Shown here piece after piece: positions 1 to 10,763 of a stretch of DNA of 64,000 nt. The notes below the pieces were generated by a model. It saw only the letters and a program-made list of their open reading frames with translations. It made no database searches and was not told where the DNA came from. Origin of the DNA: Microglena sp. YARC. Taxonomy: Eukaryota > Chlorophyta > Chlorophyceae > Chlamydomonadales > Chlamydomonadaceae. Both the position numbers and the translations under genes were made by a program. Every line of letters starts with the position of its first letter. The stretch's first letter is position 1. The stretch is taken from assembly GCA_022414725.1 (NCBI GenBank), contig CM039462.1, positions 46,861,221 to 46,925,220 of the forward strand, written 5' to 3'.

Positions 1-290
1 GGCCAGTCGACTACATGGCCACTCATTGCCACTCAGCTACATGGCCACGCATGGCCCTTCAGCTACATGGCCAGTCGACTACATGGCCACTCATTGCCAC
101 TCAGCTACATGGCCACGCATGGCCCTTCAGCTACATGGCCAGTCGACTACATGGCCACTCATTGCCACTCAGCTACATGGCCACGCATGGCCCTTCAGCT
201 ACATGGCCAGTCGACTACATGGCCACTCATTGGCACTCAGCTTCATGGCCACTCATGGCCCTTCAACTTCACTAGTGGATTTTGTGTTGG
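1..290. repeat. 68-bp tandem repeat, about 4 copies
   Basis: The phrase ggccagtcgactacatgg recurs at 1, 69, 137 and 205, giving a 68-bp period. The unit itself is built of shorter ctacatggcc-like subrepeats. Open frames across it are by-products of the repeat. Confidence 0.9.
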
Positions 291-855
291 CTCCCGGGTG
301 AGGCCAAGCACATTCAGACCTCTAAGGATCTTGGCATCCACGTGCGTCTTGTGCTCGGTTGGCCAGTGTTTTTCTTTTCAGCTACGAGCAGCAGCTTCTA
401 TGCAGCTCCTCTGACTGGCTCTTCACTCTAACCTGACGCAACCTACAGCACCTTCAAGCTGTCACACTCAGCTGAACTGCTAAAAAGTGCGGCGGAACCC
501 AGCGCCCGACTAAGGGAGCTGCCTAGAAGCTGCTAATAAAAGCCGAAAAGAAAAATCCCGTGGTTGGCTCCGAGATGAACTGCCCATCGTTCCAGCACTG
601 GTCTCCCATGACGGTGGCTGCATCATGCAGTGCATGCCGCGAATGGTGGCACTTGGTGGTGTACTCGGACAACCCAGACTCGGACAACCCAAGACGTCCG
701 CAGCAGGGTTGTTCAGGACGCTGCGTCCTGCGTCGCAGTCGTAACGTCGAAGGGTCCGTTGTTTCCTAAGGCGCAACGTGGGGATGGGTGTCCTAAGGCG
801 CAACGTGGGGATGGTCCGTTACGTAGCAGAGCAATACAGCAAAGAGTAACGCCCC

Positions 856-890
<35 letters not shown>

Positions 891-900
891 GGTGGCGGTG
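291..900. other. No gene seen; contains a poly-C run
   Basis: Nothing here supports a gene. A short duplication (cctaaggcgcaacgtgggga) occurs near 765-812, and a C run of about 30 bases lies near 857-888. The sequence after it has short gcgtctcaggacgcag-type repeats. Confidence 0.6.
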
Positions 901-1080
901 GGTGGGTTACGTCGCAGGACGCAGGCTATGGCGGGCTATGGGTCGGTTGCGGGTCGGTTGCGTCTCAGCAATGGAATTGATTGCGTCTCAGGACGCAGGC
1001 TTTGGAATTGGTTGCGCCTCAGGATGCAGGCTGTAAAATTTGTCGCGTCTCAGGACGCAGAGCTGAGGGTCCTCCTGAAC
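900..1080. repeat. Inverted, diverged copy of a segment of the 16.7-31 kb array
   Basis: Phrases such as gcgtctcaggacgcag, gggtcggttgcgggtcggtt and agctgagggtcctcctga are reverse-complement relatives of the part of the long array unit that reads cctgcgtcctgcgac and aggaggacccccagctctgc. It is therefore a dispersed or ancestral piece of that repeat outside the main array. Confidence 0.6.
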
Positions 1081-1262
1081 AAACCTGGACTCCGCAGTCC
1101 TCCTAAAGTGGTGCAAGAAGTCCATCTTGTCAAGGTAGTGCACGGTAGTCTCGAACGAAGGCTTGAAGCCGTAGCCTCCGAGAAGCACGCCAAACTCAGA
1201 CTCCAAGTCATCTGTTGAAAAGGCAAGCTTCACTAGCGTCAGAAAGGCAGCAGGGGCATGTG
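1080..1262 (-). other. Exon-like fragment, function unknown
   Basis: On the minus strand an open frame reads as plausible protein, with blocks such as LVKLAFSTDDLESEFGVLL and GGYGFKPSFETTVHYLDK, and ends near a possible donor (TCCAG followed by GTTTGT). I do not recognise the family. It may be an exon of a gene whose other exons are not visible, or a gene fragment captured by the surrounding repeats. There is no support beyond amino-acid texture. Confidence 0.25.
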
Positions 1263-1435
1263 CGCCAGCAGCTGCTGACTGGGCTCCACATTGCCATGGG
1301 CACAAACAACATGTGGTGGCTCGTGAAGCCCATGCCGGTGCTGGTCTTGCTATCCAAGACACACATTTTGAACACATCCAGCTGGGGAAGGAGCATGTGC
1401 CTAATATCAGAGGTTCGGAGGTTCTGCAGCCGGAG

Positions 1436-1575
1436 TGTCCGTAGCAGGCTGTCCGTAGCAGGCTGTAGGCTGGCTGTCCGATGCCGATGTCCGTAGCAGG
1501 CTAGGCCGGGCTAGGCTTGCTCGGGCTGGCTCGGGCTGGCTATCCGCTGTCCGTAGCAGGCTGGCGCTGGCGCTG
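1436..1575. repeat. Short tandem repeat (gtccgtagcaggct and related)
   Basis: The motif gtccgtagcaggct and its variants, followed by ctcgggctgg and ctggcg repeats, are arranged head to tail. Confidence 0.75.
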
Positions 1576-1784
1576 GCGCTTCGAGGGTATCTGATTTGCG
1601 ACGCGCTGCGCGATGCACCACTTGTTTGGCCATGCTGGCAAGGAAATATAAAAGATTCGCCAGCGCGGCCTGATATTTCGGAAAAGTGTCGCGCTGGCAG
1701 CGAAATTTCGCTCGAAAATCCTCCCCCAGCTTCCAGGTGGGCGCCTGGGACTAGGGTTCTTCATAGGTTTTTTCTTGGGGTTTC

Positions 1785-1791
1785 TATATAG
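1785..1791 (+). promoter_or_regulatory. Possible TATA box of the BTB gene
   Basis: TATATAG lies about 113 bases upstream of the ATG at 1904. The distance leaves room for a 5' UTR of about 85 bases. This is positional inference only. Confidence 0.35.
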
Positions 1792-1903
1792 AGTAATCGT
1801 TTTTCTCATAAATGCACGATGATCTACTTGTTCCACTAGTCACCGCTATTATAACAATCTCCCACGCACTTTCTTTGTTTGCGCAGTCTTCCCCCTCTAC
1901 AAA

Positions 1904-3037
1904 ATGTTCAAGAGCGGCTATTTCAACCAACCTGACCTGGCGGATCTACGTTTAGTCTTACGGAGCTCGGAAGGTGGTAGTTGCACTTCCAGCGACCTCG
2001 CCAGTGACGGTCCTCCCATTAAACGACAGTGCACAGGATTATCCTTGGATGATGAGCGCTCGCTCTACACCCACAAGATCATCTTAGCGTCAAAGTCCCC
2101 CGTCATTAAGGCCATGTTGCTGAGGGCGAAGGAGCTCAGGGACCTACAGGCCACGGGTGATGGCTTACGTGTTATGCTACTCGTATCACCTCCTGCTCAT
2201 CAGCTCACAGTCTTCCAACTTGACACCTTGGAGCTGGAAGTGGAGCAGGAGGAGCTGTTGGCATGTGAGGTGTTGTTTCGCTCCATGTACTCAGATGACC
2301 TGGCTGAGGAAGTGATAAGTGCCTTGTCCAGTGAGCAAAGGGGAGGTGTCAACGGGGTCACCTTGTTGGTGCAAGTGTACCGCTTGGCTGATCGTTTGGA
2401 GGTGTGCACTGATCAATGTGCACAGGCCATCTCAGCTATCAGCTCAGCAGACTGTGGGCCGTTAGCTGTGAACTATGTCTTCTCCTTGAAGAAGACTTCC
2501 CCAGAACTGGTTGAGCATGCGCCCATCAAGAATCTTTTGGAGAAGTGCTTGTTCCAGTTATTAAAACGCTATAGTATTCGGAGTTTGATTTCGAACAACA
2601 GTTTACTTGAGGAATTCAAGCATGTGAAATTCCTCACAGTGCTTGCTTTCTTTGAATCTGACGAGGTGGAAGTTGTGTCCGAGAATGATATCCTCCTGCT
2701 CATGGCCTTGTGGATGGGCAAGGACTGGGCCAGCCGAGTCAACAAGCAACAGTTGGGCGCTTTCTGGAACGTCCTCCGTCTGGGACAGTTGAGCACGTCA
2801 TTCATTTCCAATTTGACTACTGTTGCACCCTGGCTACCAGTGGACCCTGCGGTGTTGGGTGATGCAGCAGCATGGAAGAGTTATCAGTTCAAGTTTCGTG
2901 GGAAAGCTGCCTTCATGCCAAGAAGCCTGCAATCTGCTCATGGCAGTAATGTGGCAACGTGGTTCAAGGACAAACGGAAATGTTTGGAAAATGGCGTCTG
3001 CTATGCCTCTCGCTTTTCTGAAGGAGCTCTGGCCTAG
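1904..3037 (+). CDS. BTB/BACK domain protein, ends at an in-frame TAG
   Basis: This intronless frame encodes 377 residues. Residues about 10-125 look like a BTB/POZ fold: LADLRLVL, then LYTHKIILASKSPVIKAMLL (the typical 'H+..L...S..F' segment), then a helical stretch through VYRLADRLEV. Residues about 170-290 resemble a BACK domain, including SENDILLLMALWMGKDW. Such proteins usually act as substrate adaptors for cullin-3 ubiquitin ligases; that role is inferred from the family. The ATG was chosen because it is the first in frame, follows acaaa, and precedes the conserved BTB start. The frame stops at TAG (3035-3037), but the same frame continues open to 3430 with sensible protein, so the full product was probably about 508 residues. 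It may be a recent nonsense allele, a sequencing error or a readthrough stop. Confidence 0.8.
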   Translation: MFKSGYFNQPDLADLRLVLRSSEGGSCTSSDLASDGPPIKRQCTGLSLDDERSLYTHKIILASKSPVIKAMLLRAKELRDLQATGDGLRVMLLVSPPAHQLTVFQLDTLELEVEQEELLACEVLFRSMYSDDLAEEVISALSSEQRGGVNGVTLLVQVYRLADRLEVCTDQCAQAISAISSADCGPLAVNYVFSLKKTSPELVEHAPIKNLLEKCLFQLLKRYSIRSLISNNSLLEEFKHVKFLTVLAFFESDEVEVVSENDILLLMALWMGKDWASRVNKQQLGAFWNVLRLGQLSTSFISNLTTVAPWLPVDPAVLGDAAAWKSYQFKFRGKAAFMPRSLQSAHGSNVATWFKDKRKCLENGVCYASRFSEGALA

Positions 3038-3430
3038 CTTCTGGCATCAGTGCAACACGCTGGGGCTCGAGAGCACCTGCATGCAGTTTGGGATAAGAGC
3101 ATGTTATTCAATGGATTCGACATCTACCCAATGGTGTCTGTCCAGATTGTGTTCGAGGGCTCCAAGAAAACGTTTGTGCTGTCCGTTGGCTTTGAGTTCA
3201 GAACGGCAGCTTACATATCCAAAGGGATTCAACTCTTGGCCCATGTTAAAGCTGGTTGTCTACTTGGCAAAGGGAATGTTCACATCGGGAGTGTTGACAA
3301 TCTCGTACATTCCACTCACACCTGGGAAGTGACCAGAGTGGACTATTTGGATGACTTCTCTTGCCTGGGCAGTTACCTGGACAAGGAGGGCATGCTGCCT
3401 GTGCAGCTTTATCTGTCCACAATCGACTGA
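3038..3430 (+). pseudogene. C-terminal continuation of the BTB gene beyond the TAG
   Basis: It is in the same reading frame as the BTB gene, with 130 sense codons directly after the TAG and ending at TGA (3428-3430). Blocks such as YPMVSVQIVFEGSKKTFVLS and VGFEFRTAAYISKGIQLLAH look like a beta-rich C-terminal domain as found after BACK domains in algal BTB proteins. No convincing intron removes the TAG. TAA and TGA seem to act as stops elsewhere in this window, so a changed genetic code would have to affect TAG only. Confidence 0.6.
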
Positions 3431-3448
3431 GGCAGGTAAGAGAGCCAT

Positions 3449-3453
3449 TGTAA
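3449..3453 (+). terminator. UGUAA poly(A) signal of the BTB gene
   Basis: TGTAA, the usual chlorophyte polyadenylation signal, lies 18 bases after the TGA and runs straight into an A tract of 11 bases. The A tract and lack of introns would also fit a retrocopy. Confidence 0.5.
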
Positions 3454-3535
3454 AAAAAAAAAGTGAAGGGTTAACCCTAGACCATAAAAAGATTAGGGAG
3501 CTAATCTAATGCACACACATACAGTCTTGCATCCC

Positions 3536-3770
3536 CGTTCAACGTAAGGCTCAATGGCAGAGCGACTTGAACGCTGTAGGTGCCGGATTCGAATCCCCAC
3601 GTGCGCGCTTAAGTGTTCGCGGTCGTTGTCAACCGCCATGGTAGCTCTGTCCAGGTAAAGTAGCCGCCCGTTCCCTACCGCCGTAAGACGGGGCTACCGT
3701 AATACCACGCCCCTCCAGGCGTTATCATTACAGCCTTGCCTATCGGTGCTGCGTAAATGAGCTGTTGCAT
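3536..3770 (+). mobile_element. SINE-like element with tRNA-like head
   Basis: The head has an A-box-like ggctcaatggcagagcg (about 3548-3564) and a B-box-like ggattcgaatcc (about 3584-3595), with a possible but poor anticodon stem. The body (cgcggtcgttgtcaaccgcc through ccacgcccctccaggcgtt) recurs inverted at 12,545-12,679. It is a tRNA-derived SINE by structure; the anticodon loop lacks the conserved U33, so it is not a working tRNA. Confidence 0.6.
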
Positions 3771-3784
3771 GATGATATTATCAA

Positions 3785-3912
3785 ATATGACATCCCTTAA
3801 GCAGAGTCCCTACCGCCTGGAAGGTGACACTTACTATGTCTGCCATGGTGACTTTCCCCAGCTGCGGCGTACGGGAGGCTCCCCTTAACACCACGCCCCT
3901 CCAGACGTTGTA
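3785..3912 (+). mobile_element. SINE tail fragment
   Basis: The phrases catggtgactttccccagctg and ccacgcccctccagacgtt match the body of the 3,536 element and a third copy at 5,268-5,335. Confidence 0.5.
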
Positions 3913-4295
3913 TTCCCTTCAGCACTGCATGTTGGTGACTGTGTATGTGTGTATGGTGACTGTGTATGCGAGGTATCGAATGATGCCATGACGGCTACAT
4001 CTTTTGACTTATATTCTGCTACTTTATTTCTCCCCTACCTCTTCCCCGCCATAGCCATCACTACATACATCGCAATACAACCTGTACCTCCTTGAACCAC
4101 CACCATCCAAACCCCCATGAACCACCAACACCCATACACACTTGCACACACAATCCACACAAATGACACAATCCATGATTTCTGCTCTCATGGCGCTGGC
4201 CAGCCAGAGACAGTTCACACCAATATCAACATAAAATTATCAGCAGATTAGCCTTACACGAATTGCCCCCTGCCCCTCACCTTCCCTGTGTAGGC

Positions 4296-4330
<35 letters not shown>

Positions 4331-5267
4331 GTCCACCGTGGCTAAGCAATGGACTGATGGTCTCTAGCGGACAGTGCCTTGAACATGTGAACAGCCAGTA
4401 ATTGCCCCCTATCCCTCACCTGTCCCTCACCTATTCCCCACCTATCCCTCACCTATATAGGATTCACCTTCCCTGTGTAGGATCAATCAATCAATCGGCC
4501 AATCGTGGCGAAGACATGGACAGGCATGGTCTCCAGAGCAGAGCTTATTTTCCCGGCCATAACGGCCATAACCTCTAGGCAGCTCCCTGAGCCAGCCACT
4601 GTGCACTCACCCGAAGACCCCAGCAGTTCAGGACAGCTGAATGTGCCAACAACCCTGGCTAACACCATCACTCCATCAGGGTTCTAGCTTACTTTCTGAC
4701 ACTGATGAGCAGGCAACGCTGTATGTTTTTTTGGCGGAGCTCCCCCTTCTGGGGGGGGAGAGTCCCCAGATTCACCCCGTTGTCTGTTTGTCCGACCCAC
4801 AACCGATACGAAGCCTGACACGTCAGCCAACTGTCTCATAACTAGCTGGCTTCGGTCAGCTCCATTCCGTTGCACTTGTCGTTCCGGTGCCAACACTCTC
4901 CGCCAATTTTCCGCGTCACTTGCGATCACTGTTTCTTTTTTGGGCTATGCGTTGCAGCTTCTATGCAGCTCCCTTTCCCTGCCCTTGGGACAAAACTGAT
5001 GCCAGCTAGTGCATCTGAAAGCCGACATGACAGACATTCCAATGCAGCTGCAAGCTTTGGATTTGACCCAGTGCCTGGCTAGTGGAGCTGGTCAGAAGCT
5101 GCCATGCGTAGCCCAAAAAAGAAACAGTGCTTGCTTGCGACGCTGCATAGGCTTTGTGTCTACGGGTATTTTGTTGTATCTAGAAGATGACAAGTTGTTG
5201 CGCGATGTTTTAGGAAACTCTGGGCTGCCAACTATCCTCCAATTTAGATTTTCCCAGTACAATCATG
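3913..5267. other. No gene seen; short repeats
   Basis: It holds a (caat)n run at about 4,294-4,331 with a second short run near 4,482-4,497, and two copies of a phrase around attgcccccta-ccctcacct. I see no supported exon. A poor A-rich/T-rich boundary near 4,920 and 5,115 reuses a ttctttttt phrase in both orientations. Confidence 0.5.
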
Positions 5268-5335
5268 CCATGGTGACTTTCCCCAGCTGCTGTGTACGGG
5301 AGGGTCCCTTAACACTACGCCCCTCCGGGCGTTAT
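5268..5335 (+). mobile_element. SINE tail fragment
   Basis: It is a third copy of the catggtgactttccccagctg to cgcccctccgggcgttatc segment seen at 3,840-3,905. Confidence 0.5.
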
Positions 5336-6778
5336 CTTTTTTTCCCAGTACAGATGATGAAGATTACATTTTTCCTGTGCTCTATTGGACTTCAAAGGTG
5401 CCCGCAGCCTAAGGAGGTCAAGGGGAACTCATGAGCAGCTTCTACAGCAGTTTCTAGAAGCCCACCTGGAAGCTTCTGCATGTAACCCAAATAAGCTGCA
5501 TACATATATTTATATTACGCCTTATTACGAGGCGTTAGGTTGAGGGGTTTGCTTTCACTGGGGCCAACCACCAAAAATAAACTGCAGACTATTAGAACAG
5601 AGCATTTCCCCGTCTTCAGGGTTTGTCCAGAGTTTGTCCAGAGTTTTGTCCAGATTTTGTCCGGAGTTTGTGAGTGTGAGCAATGCTTGCATGCAGGCAT
5701 ACACATCATGTGCGGTGTGCACGTCATGTGTGTGTAACCAGTATTTGATTTTGATACATATGTGTGTGATCGCGTGTGTGTAATGCAGCCATGCAATCCA
5801 GTCAGCCATGCATGCAGGCATGCACGTCATGTGCGTTGCGAACATCATGTGCGGTGTGTGTATGTGATGTCATATGTGTGTGCGTGTGAGATCAGTGTGT
5901 GTGGTCATAAAATGCCTGAGCAGCCATCATGCACATCCACGCACCCATGCTCGGGAGACCCACCTCCTGGGGTGAAATTCCTTTCACAAATATAATGATA
6001 AAATACAGTTGTGCACAGCCATGATCTCACACACACACACATATGCCAGTGCAGCCATCATGCACATCCACGCACCCATGCAATGAGGCCGTGCACAGCC
6101 ATGGAAGCAACATGTATGAACAAGTAGTACTATTTATACATGTCTGTATGTGCTATAGCTACCACCGATTTGTATTTGTATTTGGTGCTGTAAGAAAGCT
6201 GTGTAAAATCTCTACCAGACTACCACATTTTTAAATCTTATTCAAGGATTTTCACCCCAGGATAGGTCTCCCTACACAAACCAGCGATACCGACACTGCC
6301 CCTTCCTCTCACACCATATCTGCATTCAGTTGATGAGCTGAATGCAGGTATGGCGAGCAGCTAAATTGATGGCTAAATGTATGTAACCAAGTCCAAGTTC
6401 AAGCTTTTCTGTTGTTGTTGTGAAAGGATGTTCACCCCAGGAGGTGGGTCTCCCTTCACAAACCAGCGACACCGGCACTGCCCATTATTTTCTCTCCTAA
6501 CCTGCATTCAGTTGGCGAGCTGAATATGACGGTGTCCTACGTCCCCCCACATTGCAGCAGTCGGATCCAGTGATTATAATAAGGATTCTGACCTTTAAGT
6601 TAGGTATCCGGCTACCATATGCTCAGGTGTAACATTTGGGAAGGTGATAGCATTCGGTATCGGGTTGCACGATTTTACTTCCATTCTGGCCGATTAAATT
6701 TAGTATTGGACTGCAATTCTAGGTACGTGAGCTTGGGCCAACCAGCTAAATCGCGAACTCGCCTGTCATTTGGCCTAT
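5336..6778. other. No gene seen; TG-rich DNA and a recurrent short element
   Basis: 5,640-5,920 is TG/CA-rich. A short recurrent element with the core caccccaggaggtgggtctccc occurs near 5,955-5,985 (inverted), 6,248-6,300 and 6,428-6,480, with related copies near 8,775-8,825 and 11,861-11,898. Each copy is followed by caaaccagcgacaccg-like sequence. No coding support. Confidence 0.5.
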
Positions 6779-6846
6779 TGGGGGGCGCTGCATGTTGCGT
6801 GACAGACACAGGTGCCATTGGTCAGTTAACACCATGAACAATGATT
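6779..6846 (+). repeat. 66-bp tandem repeat, copy on the 5' side of the LINE
   Basis: The unit gggggcgctgcatgttgcg through aacaatgattg is the same as the repeats at 8,542-8,705, with the LINE sitting between them. Confidence 0.8.
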
Positions 6847-6855
6847 GGGGGCGTT

Positions 6856-8541
6856 CCAGGGCACCCTAGCAAATAGGTGCTGCAGTATATGTCCCGGCTG
6901 CAGGACAAAGCTACACCATCAACCCTGGGAGAATAGGGGCCACCAAAACTAACAACAGGGCAGAACTGGTAGCCATCCACCAAGCCCTTCTCAACATTGA
7001 CTATGACAAATCTCTTACACTCCATACAGACAGCCTCTGCTCTCTTCAACTTATTAAAAAAAATGATTCATGACCCTACCACAACAACCCGTTATATTCA
7101 TACTGAACTACTGCAATCAATTCAAAAACACCTCATTCAACGCATCCTGCATGGCTCCCACACCACTCTTTGTAAAGTCCGTTCCCACACAGGTATCCTT
7201 GGAAATGACAGGGCAGACATTCTGGCACGCAAGGCAGCTGAGCACCCTGCCTCCACCAATTTTACTGACAACACTGGGGAAATCCCCCGCCAGAATGTCT
7301 ACTGGCCCACAGTTCAACCTCCTCGCACACCCATGGGAGATATTCCCCCACGCATCCTAGCACCTAACCTTACACAAGGTATCACCTCTAACCTGCCCAC
7401 TAGCTGCCACCTTGGCCAACACCCTCTTAAAGGGATTTATGCAACCACCTGGGCTGATAACACTTACCACCAACTTCCTCATGCAAGTAACAAATTTTGG
7501 ACCTCAACCCTTATCCAACATAAAACTAAATTCCACATCCTTAAAGCCCGCTGGGGTAGACTGTGGAACCGTAAACTTGCATTCCGCTGGAAACTCCCTT
7601 ATATTACCAGCACTCACCCACCCACGAACTCCCTATGCCCCATCTGCCACACCTGTGAGGACGGAGCGGGCCACATCCTGGCGGGCTGCACACACCGGAC
7701 TTTCAAGGGGCTCTATATCAAGAGACATGACGCCGCAGTGCGACTCATTCACAAGGCCATTTGCACCGGAGCCCTGGGATCCCGCAGAATGATCATGGAC
7801 GCTGGCAAGGAAGAGGACCTCCCCAGGGGGGTCCTGGGCAAACGTCTCCCTGACTGGCTACGCCCCTCCACTATTACTGTAGAGGACTGGAAGAGAATGA
7901 TACCTGACCTCGCCGTCCTACCTGACATAGACTCTCCTACCTGTATGGCTGATAAAGAACTCTGGGTTCTTGAGCTTGGATGCTGCTCTGATACCAACCA
8001 TGCTACTAAGTTTATCACTAAACTCGCCCAGCATGTTGAATTAGTAAATGGCCTTAGATCGGCTGGATACCTCGTTCACTTCGAAGTTATCACCGTTGGA
8101 ACAACTGGTACTATTCCAACCTCTTTTTTGACTTCTATGACCACACTTGGACTTAAGAGACCGTGTGCCCTTAAACTGGCGGACACAGTCCACTCCCACA
8201 CCATCACTAGCTTTCAGAGTATTTTACAGTGCAGACGTTTTATGGAAGCACACCCCGGGTCAATACCCGGGGACTAGCACACAGACCGTGCCCCCCCTCA
8301 GGTTTTGTCTTGCCAGCTGCATTGTGCTGGTGCTTCCCAACCGGGGTGAAAAACCCCCGTATTAAGCTGCACCGGCATGATGTGGCCACGATGCCTGCCG
8401 GTCAGGCATCGGGTGGCGATTCTTTTTACTGAGGTGGCCCTACGGTGACTATAGCTAGCTCCGGCTTACGCTATGGTGTCCTTAACTTCACGTCCTGTGA
8501 GTAACGGTATAACACGGATGTAACAATTTCAATTTCAATTT
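6856..8541 (+). mobile_element. 5'-truncated LINE with 9-bp target duplication
   Basis: The element interrupts a 66-bp tandem repeat. The 9-mer gggggcgtt is present at 6,847-6,855 and again at 8,542-8,550, and uninterrupted repeat copies have it once. The 3' end is a (caattt)n tail (about 8,524-8,541), as in many non-LTR elements. Only the C-terminal part of ORF2 and a 260-base 3' UTR remain. Confidence 0.85.
6858..8277 (+). pseudogene. LINE ORF2 C-terminus: RNase H, CCHC finger, RLE-like nuclease (frameshifted)
   Basis: The first segment (frame beginning about 6,883) is the N-half of RNase H with NRAELVAIHQAL (catalytic E) and HTDSLCSLQLI (catalytic D). A slip in the A8 run near 7,051-7,058 moves the frame into the long open stretch that ends at 8277. 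That stretch carries the RNase H end KVRSHTGILGNDRADILA (H and last D), a CX2CX8HX4C finger (CPIC...H...C, 7,636-7,692), then a restriction-like endonuclease pattern: IPDLAVLP, VLELG and a following K, as in R2-type RLE domains. RNase H together with an RLE is the layout expected of the algal Dualen/RandI group. Substrate would be LINE RNA/DNA at the insertion site; this copy is dead by truncation and frameshift. Confidence 0.75.
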
Positions 8542-8705
8542 GGGGGCGTTGCATGTTGCGTGACAGACACAAGTGCCATTTACCAGCTAACACCACGAAC
8601 AATGATTGGGGGCGTTGCATGTTGCGTGACAGACACAGGTGCCATTGACCAGCTAACACCATGAACAATGATTGGGGGCGTTGCATGTTGCGTGACAGAC
8701 ACACA
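8542..8705 (+). repeat. 66-bp tandem repeat, copies on the 3' side of the LINE
   Basis: gggggcgttgcatgttgcgtg starts at 8,542, 8,608 and 8,674. This is the target array of the LINE insertion. Confidence 0.85.
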
Positions 8706-9329
8706 TTTTGGAGGGTCCGTTGCATTTAAGAGGGTCTGGGTGCGTTGCATACTCAGTTACATTTTGAAGCTGTGAAAGGAATTTCACCCCCATTTTGGTA
8801 GGTCTCCCGACACAAACCAGCAACACGGAGGATTCAGTACGAATGGCGTTGCCAATCCTACAAAACAGTAGTCACAAAAAACAGATGTTACAAGGGAATG
8901 CTCGCATGCAACTTTGTTTTGAAACTGGAAAATGCAGGGATCCGAAAGCAGATGCCATGAGTCGAGGGAACTTGCCATAGCTTGCACCTGCTCATACACA
9001 TGATGAATACAAACACAAACAGTAAATCCACTATTCAGTACATTGGTCGATTCATAGCTCAAAGATTGGCTCTGCGAAGTGCTTTGCCAACTCCCAGCTA
9101 ATAAACAAAAAATGCATGTTCTGTGCGGCAGTGTGCTCGAAGGTGCCTGGCCGAAAATACCGAATTTTCTATGTATAATAATGGGGGTATGGTGCAGGTA
9201 TGGTGCAACTAATCTTCTTCCAATGAATTGAGAGAGTTGAGACGTTGTCACGTTATAAGCTGTTCGACCAAGTGATGATGGTGTGCACATTCTCTGTGCA
9301 TGCAAGCAAACCGCTCAGGTCGGTGAGAT
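8706..9329. other. 3' flank of the FAS1 gene; no further gene seen
   Basis: It contains one copy of the tgaaaggaatttcacccc element (about 8,775-8,815). The stretch up to 9,329 should hold the 3' UTR of the minus-strand FAS1 gene. No other coding support. Confidence 0.5.
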
Positions 9330-10038
9330 TTATCCGAAGATGTTAGACCACCAGTTGACGGCACACCTGAACCAGTTGTCGCTGGCGTTGGGCATCAGGA
9401 CAGCATCGATGACGTGGGCGATGGAGTTACCTAGCTTCACATCAGCGTCAATAACAGTGGCGACATTATCAAAAACCACCTTGCCACCGCTGACGCGAGC
9501 CTCAAGCTTGTCGCCCTTCAGCAGAGTGTTGAACCACATCCGCCATGACCCGCTGGTGATGTGCTCAGCAGTCACGATCTTGGGAATAATGTGGTAAGAC
9601 AGGATCTGGGTGAGGGTCTTCTTGTCGGACAACAGATCCTGAGCACTGATGCCCAGCTCGGCCAGCTTGGCCTCGAAGGCGGCGTTGGTTGGGGCGAGGA
9701 CAGTGACCTCGGTGGCGGGGTCCGTGGCAGCAGCAAGGATGGCGGGGGAATTCTTGACAGCCTCATACAGGATGGAGAGAACGGGCACCTGGGCCACTAC
9801 GTCAGCGATGGTGGGAACCTCCTCAGGGACCAGGACAGCGTCAATCTTGTGCACGATGCTGGCGGGGCCAACCTTGATGTCAGCGACAACCACCGTGGCG
9901 TCGTTGATCTTCACGCTGCTGCCGTCCAAGACGACCGTGAAGGTACCATCACTTCCCTTGTTGTCCTGCAGGGTGTCGACTTGCAGAGGCTCCGTGCTGG
10001 CATCAGTGCTGATGAAGATTACGGGGGAGACGTGGTAC
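9330..10038 (-). CDS. FAS1-domain protein, last exon
   Basis: The exon begins after a tgtgtag acceptor and ends at TAA. Its first base completes a codon split with the exon at 11,343-11,666, giving LLYHVSP, the usual FAS1 'LL.YHV.P' motif. It then carries the end of FAS1 domain 2 (GPASIVHKIDAVLVP) and the whole of domain 3: VLAPTNAAFEAKLAELG, ILSYHIIPKIV, and GNSIAHVIDAVLMP. The C-terminus is NASDNWFRCAVNWWSNIFG. FAS1 proteins are secreted or matrix-bound adhesion proteins (for example algal-CAM in Volvox); no signal peptide can be checked because the N-terminus is missing. Confidence 0.92.
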
Positions 10039-10393
10039 CTACACATGAGACGGGCGGGGGGAGTGAGCGGAGGGGGTGAATTGGGGTTAGGAGAGAATGT
10101 ATTACGTCCTGTGTGGAGGAGAGATCACTGATGGGATGAAGTGAGCGTAGGTGGGTGGGTGGGGGGGGAGGAGATAATATGTGCTGTGTGGAGGAGAGAG
10201 TACAGAGGGGGTGAAGTGGGGTTGGGAGAGAATGTATTATGTTCTGTGTGGAGGAGTGATACGAAGTGAGGAAGAGAACCAGTGTGTGATAGACTGATAG
10301 TACTCTCAATAGGACAGTGGTCAGAAGCTCAGTGTTGGCCGACATCTCTCCAGGGGTCGGATGTGGTTTGTGTGGTGGGGTGGGTGGGAGGGG

Positions 10394-10426
<33 letters not shown>

Positions 10427-10702
10427 ATACAAAGTGAGGCACAGTGTGTGATAGTACTTAGGAGGTTGGGCTCAGTGCAAGCAAACGGGCTGCCCCCCTC
10501 AACCTCACGCCTCGTAATAAGGCGAACAATATATTTTATTTGTATTCACTTATGTGATAGTATTCACAATAGGACACTGGTCAGAAGCTCAGTGTTGGCC
10601 AACAGCAAGGCTCCAATGTGGTTTGTGTGTTGTGGGGGGGTGTATGTGTGGGGTGCGGGTGGGGGTTTGGGGTGGTGTATGTGTGGGGTGGGTGTGGGGT
10701 GG

Positions 10703-10763
<61 letters not shown>

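Noticed and set aside
3035..3037. TAG as a selenocysteine or pyrrolysine codon
   Set aside because: Selenocysteine uses TGA, and pyrrolysine is not known in algae; simpler explanations are nonsense mutation, readthrough or sequence error.
3540..3606. A functional tRNA gene at the SINE head
   Set aside because: A and B boxes are present, but the acceptor stem does not pair and the anticodon loop lacks U33.
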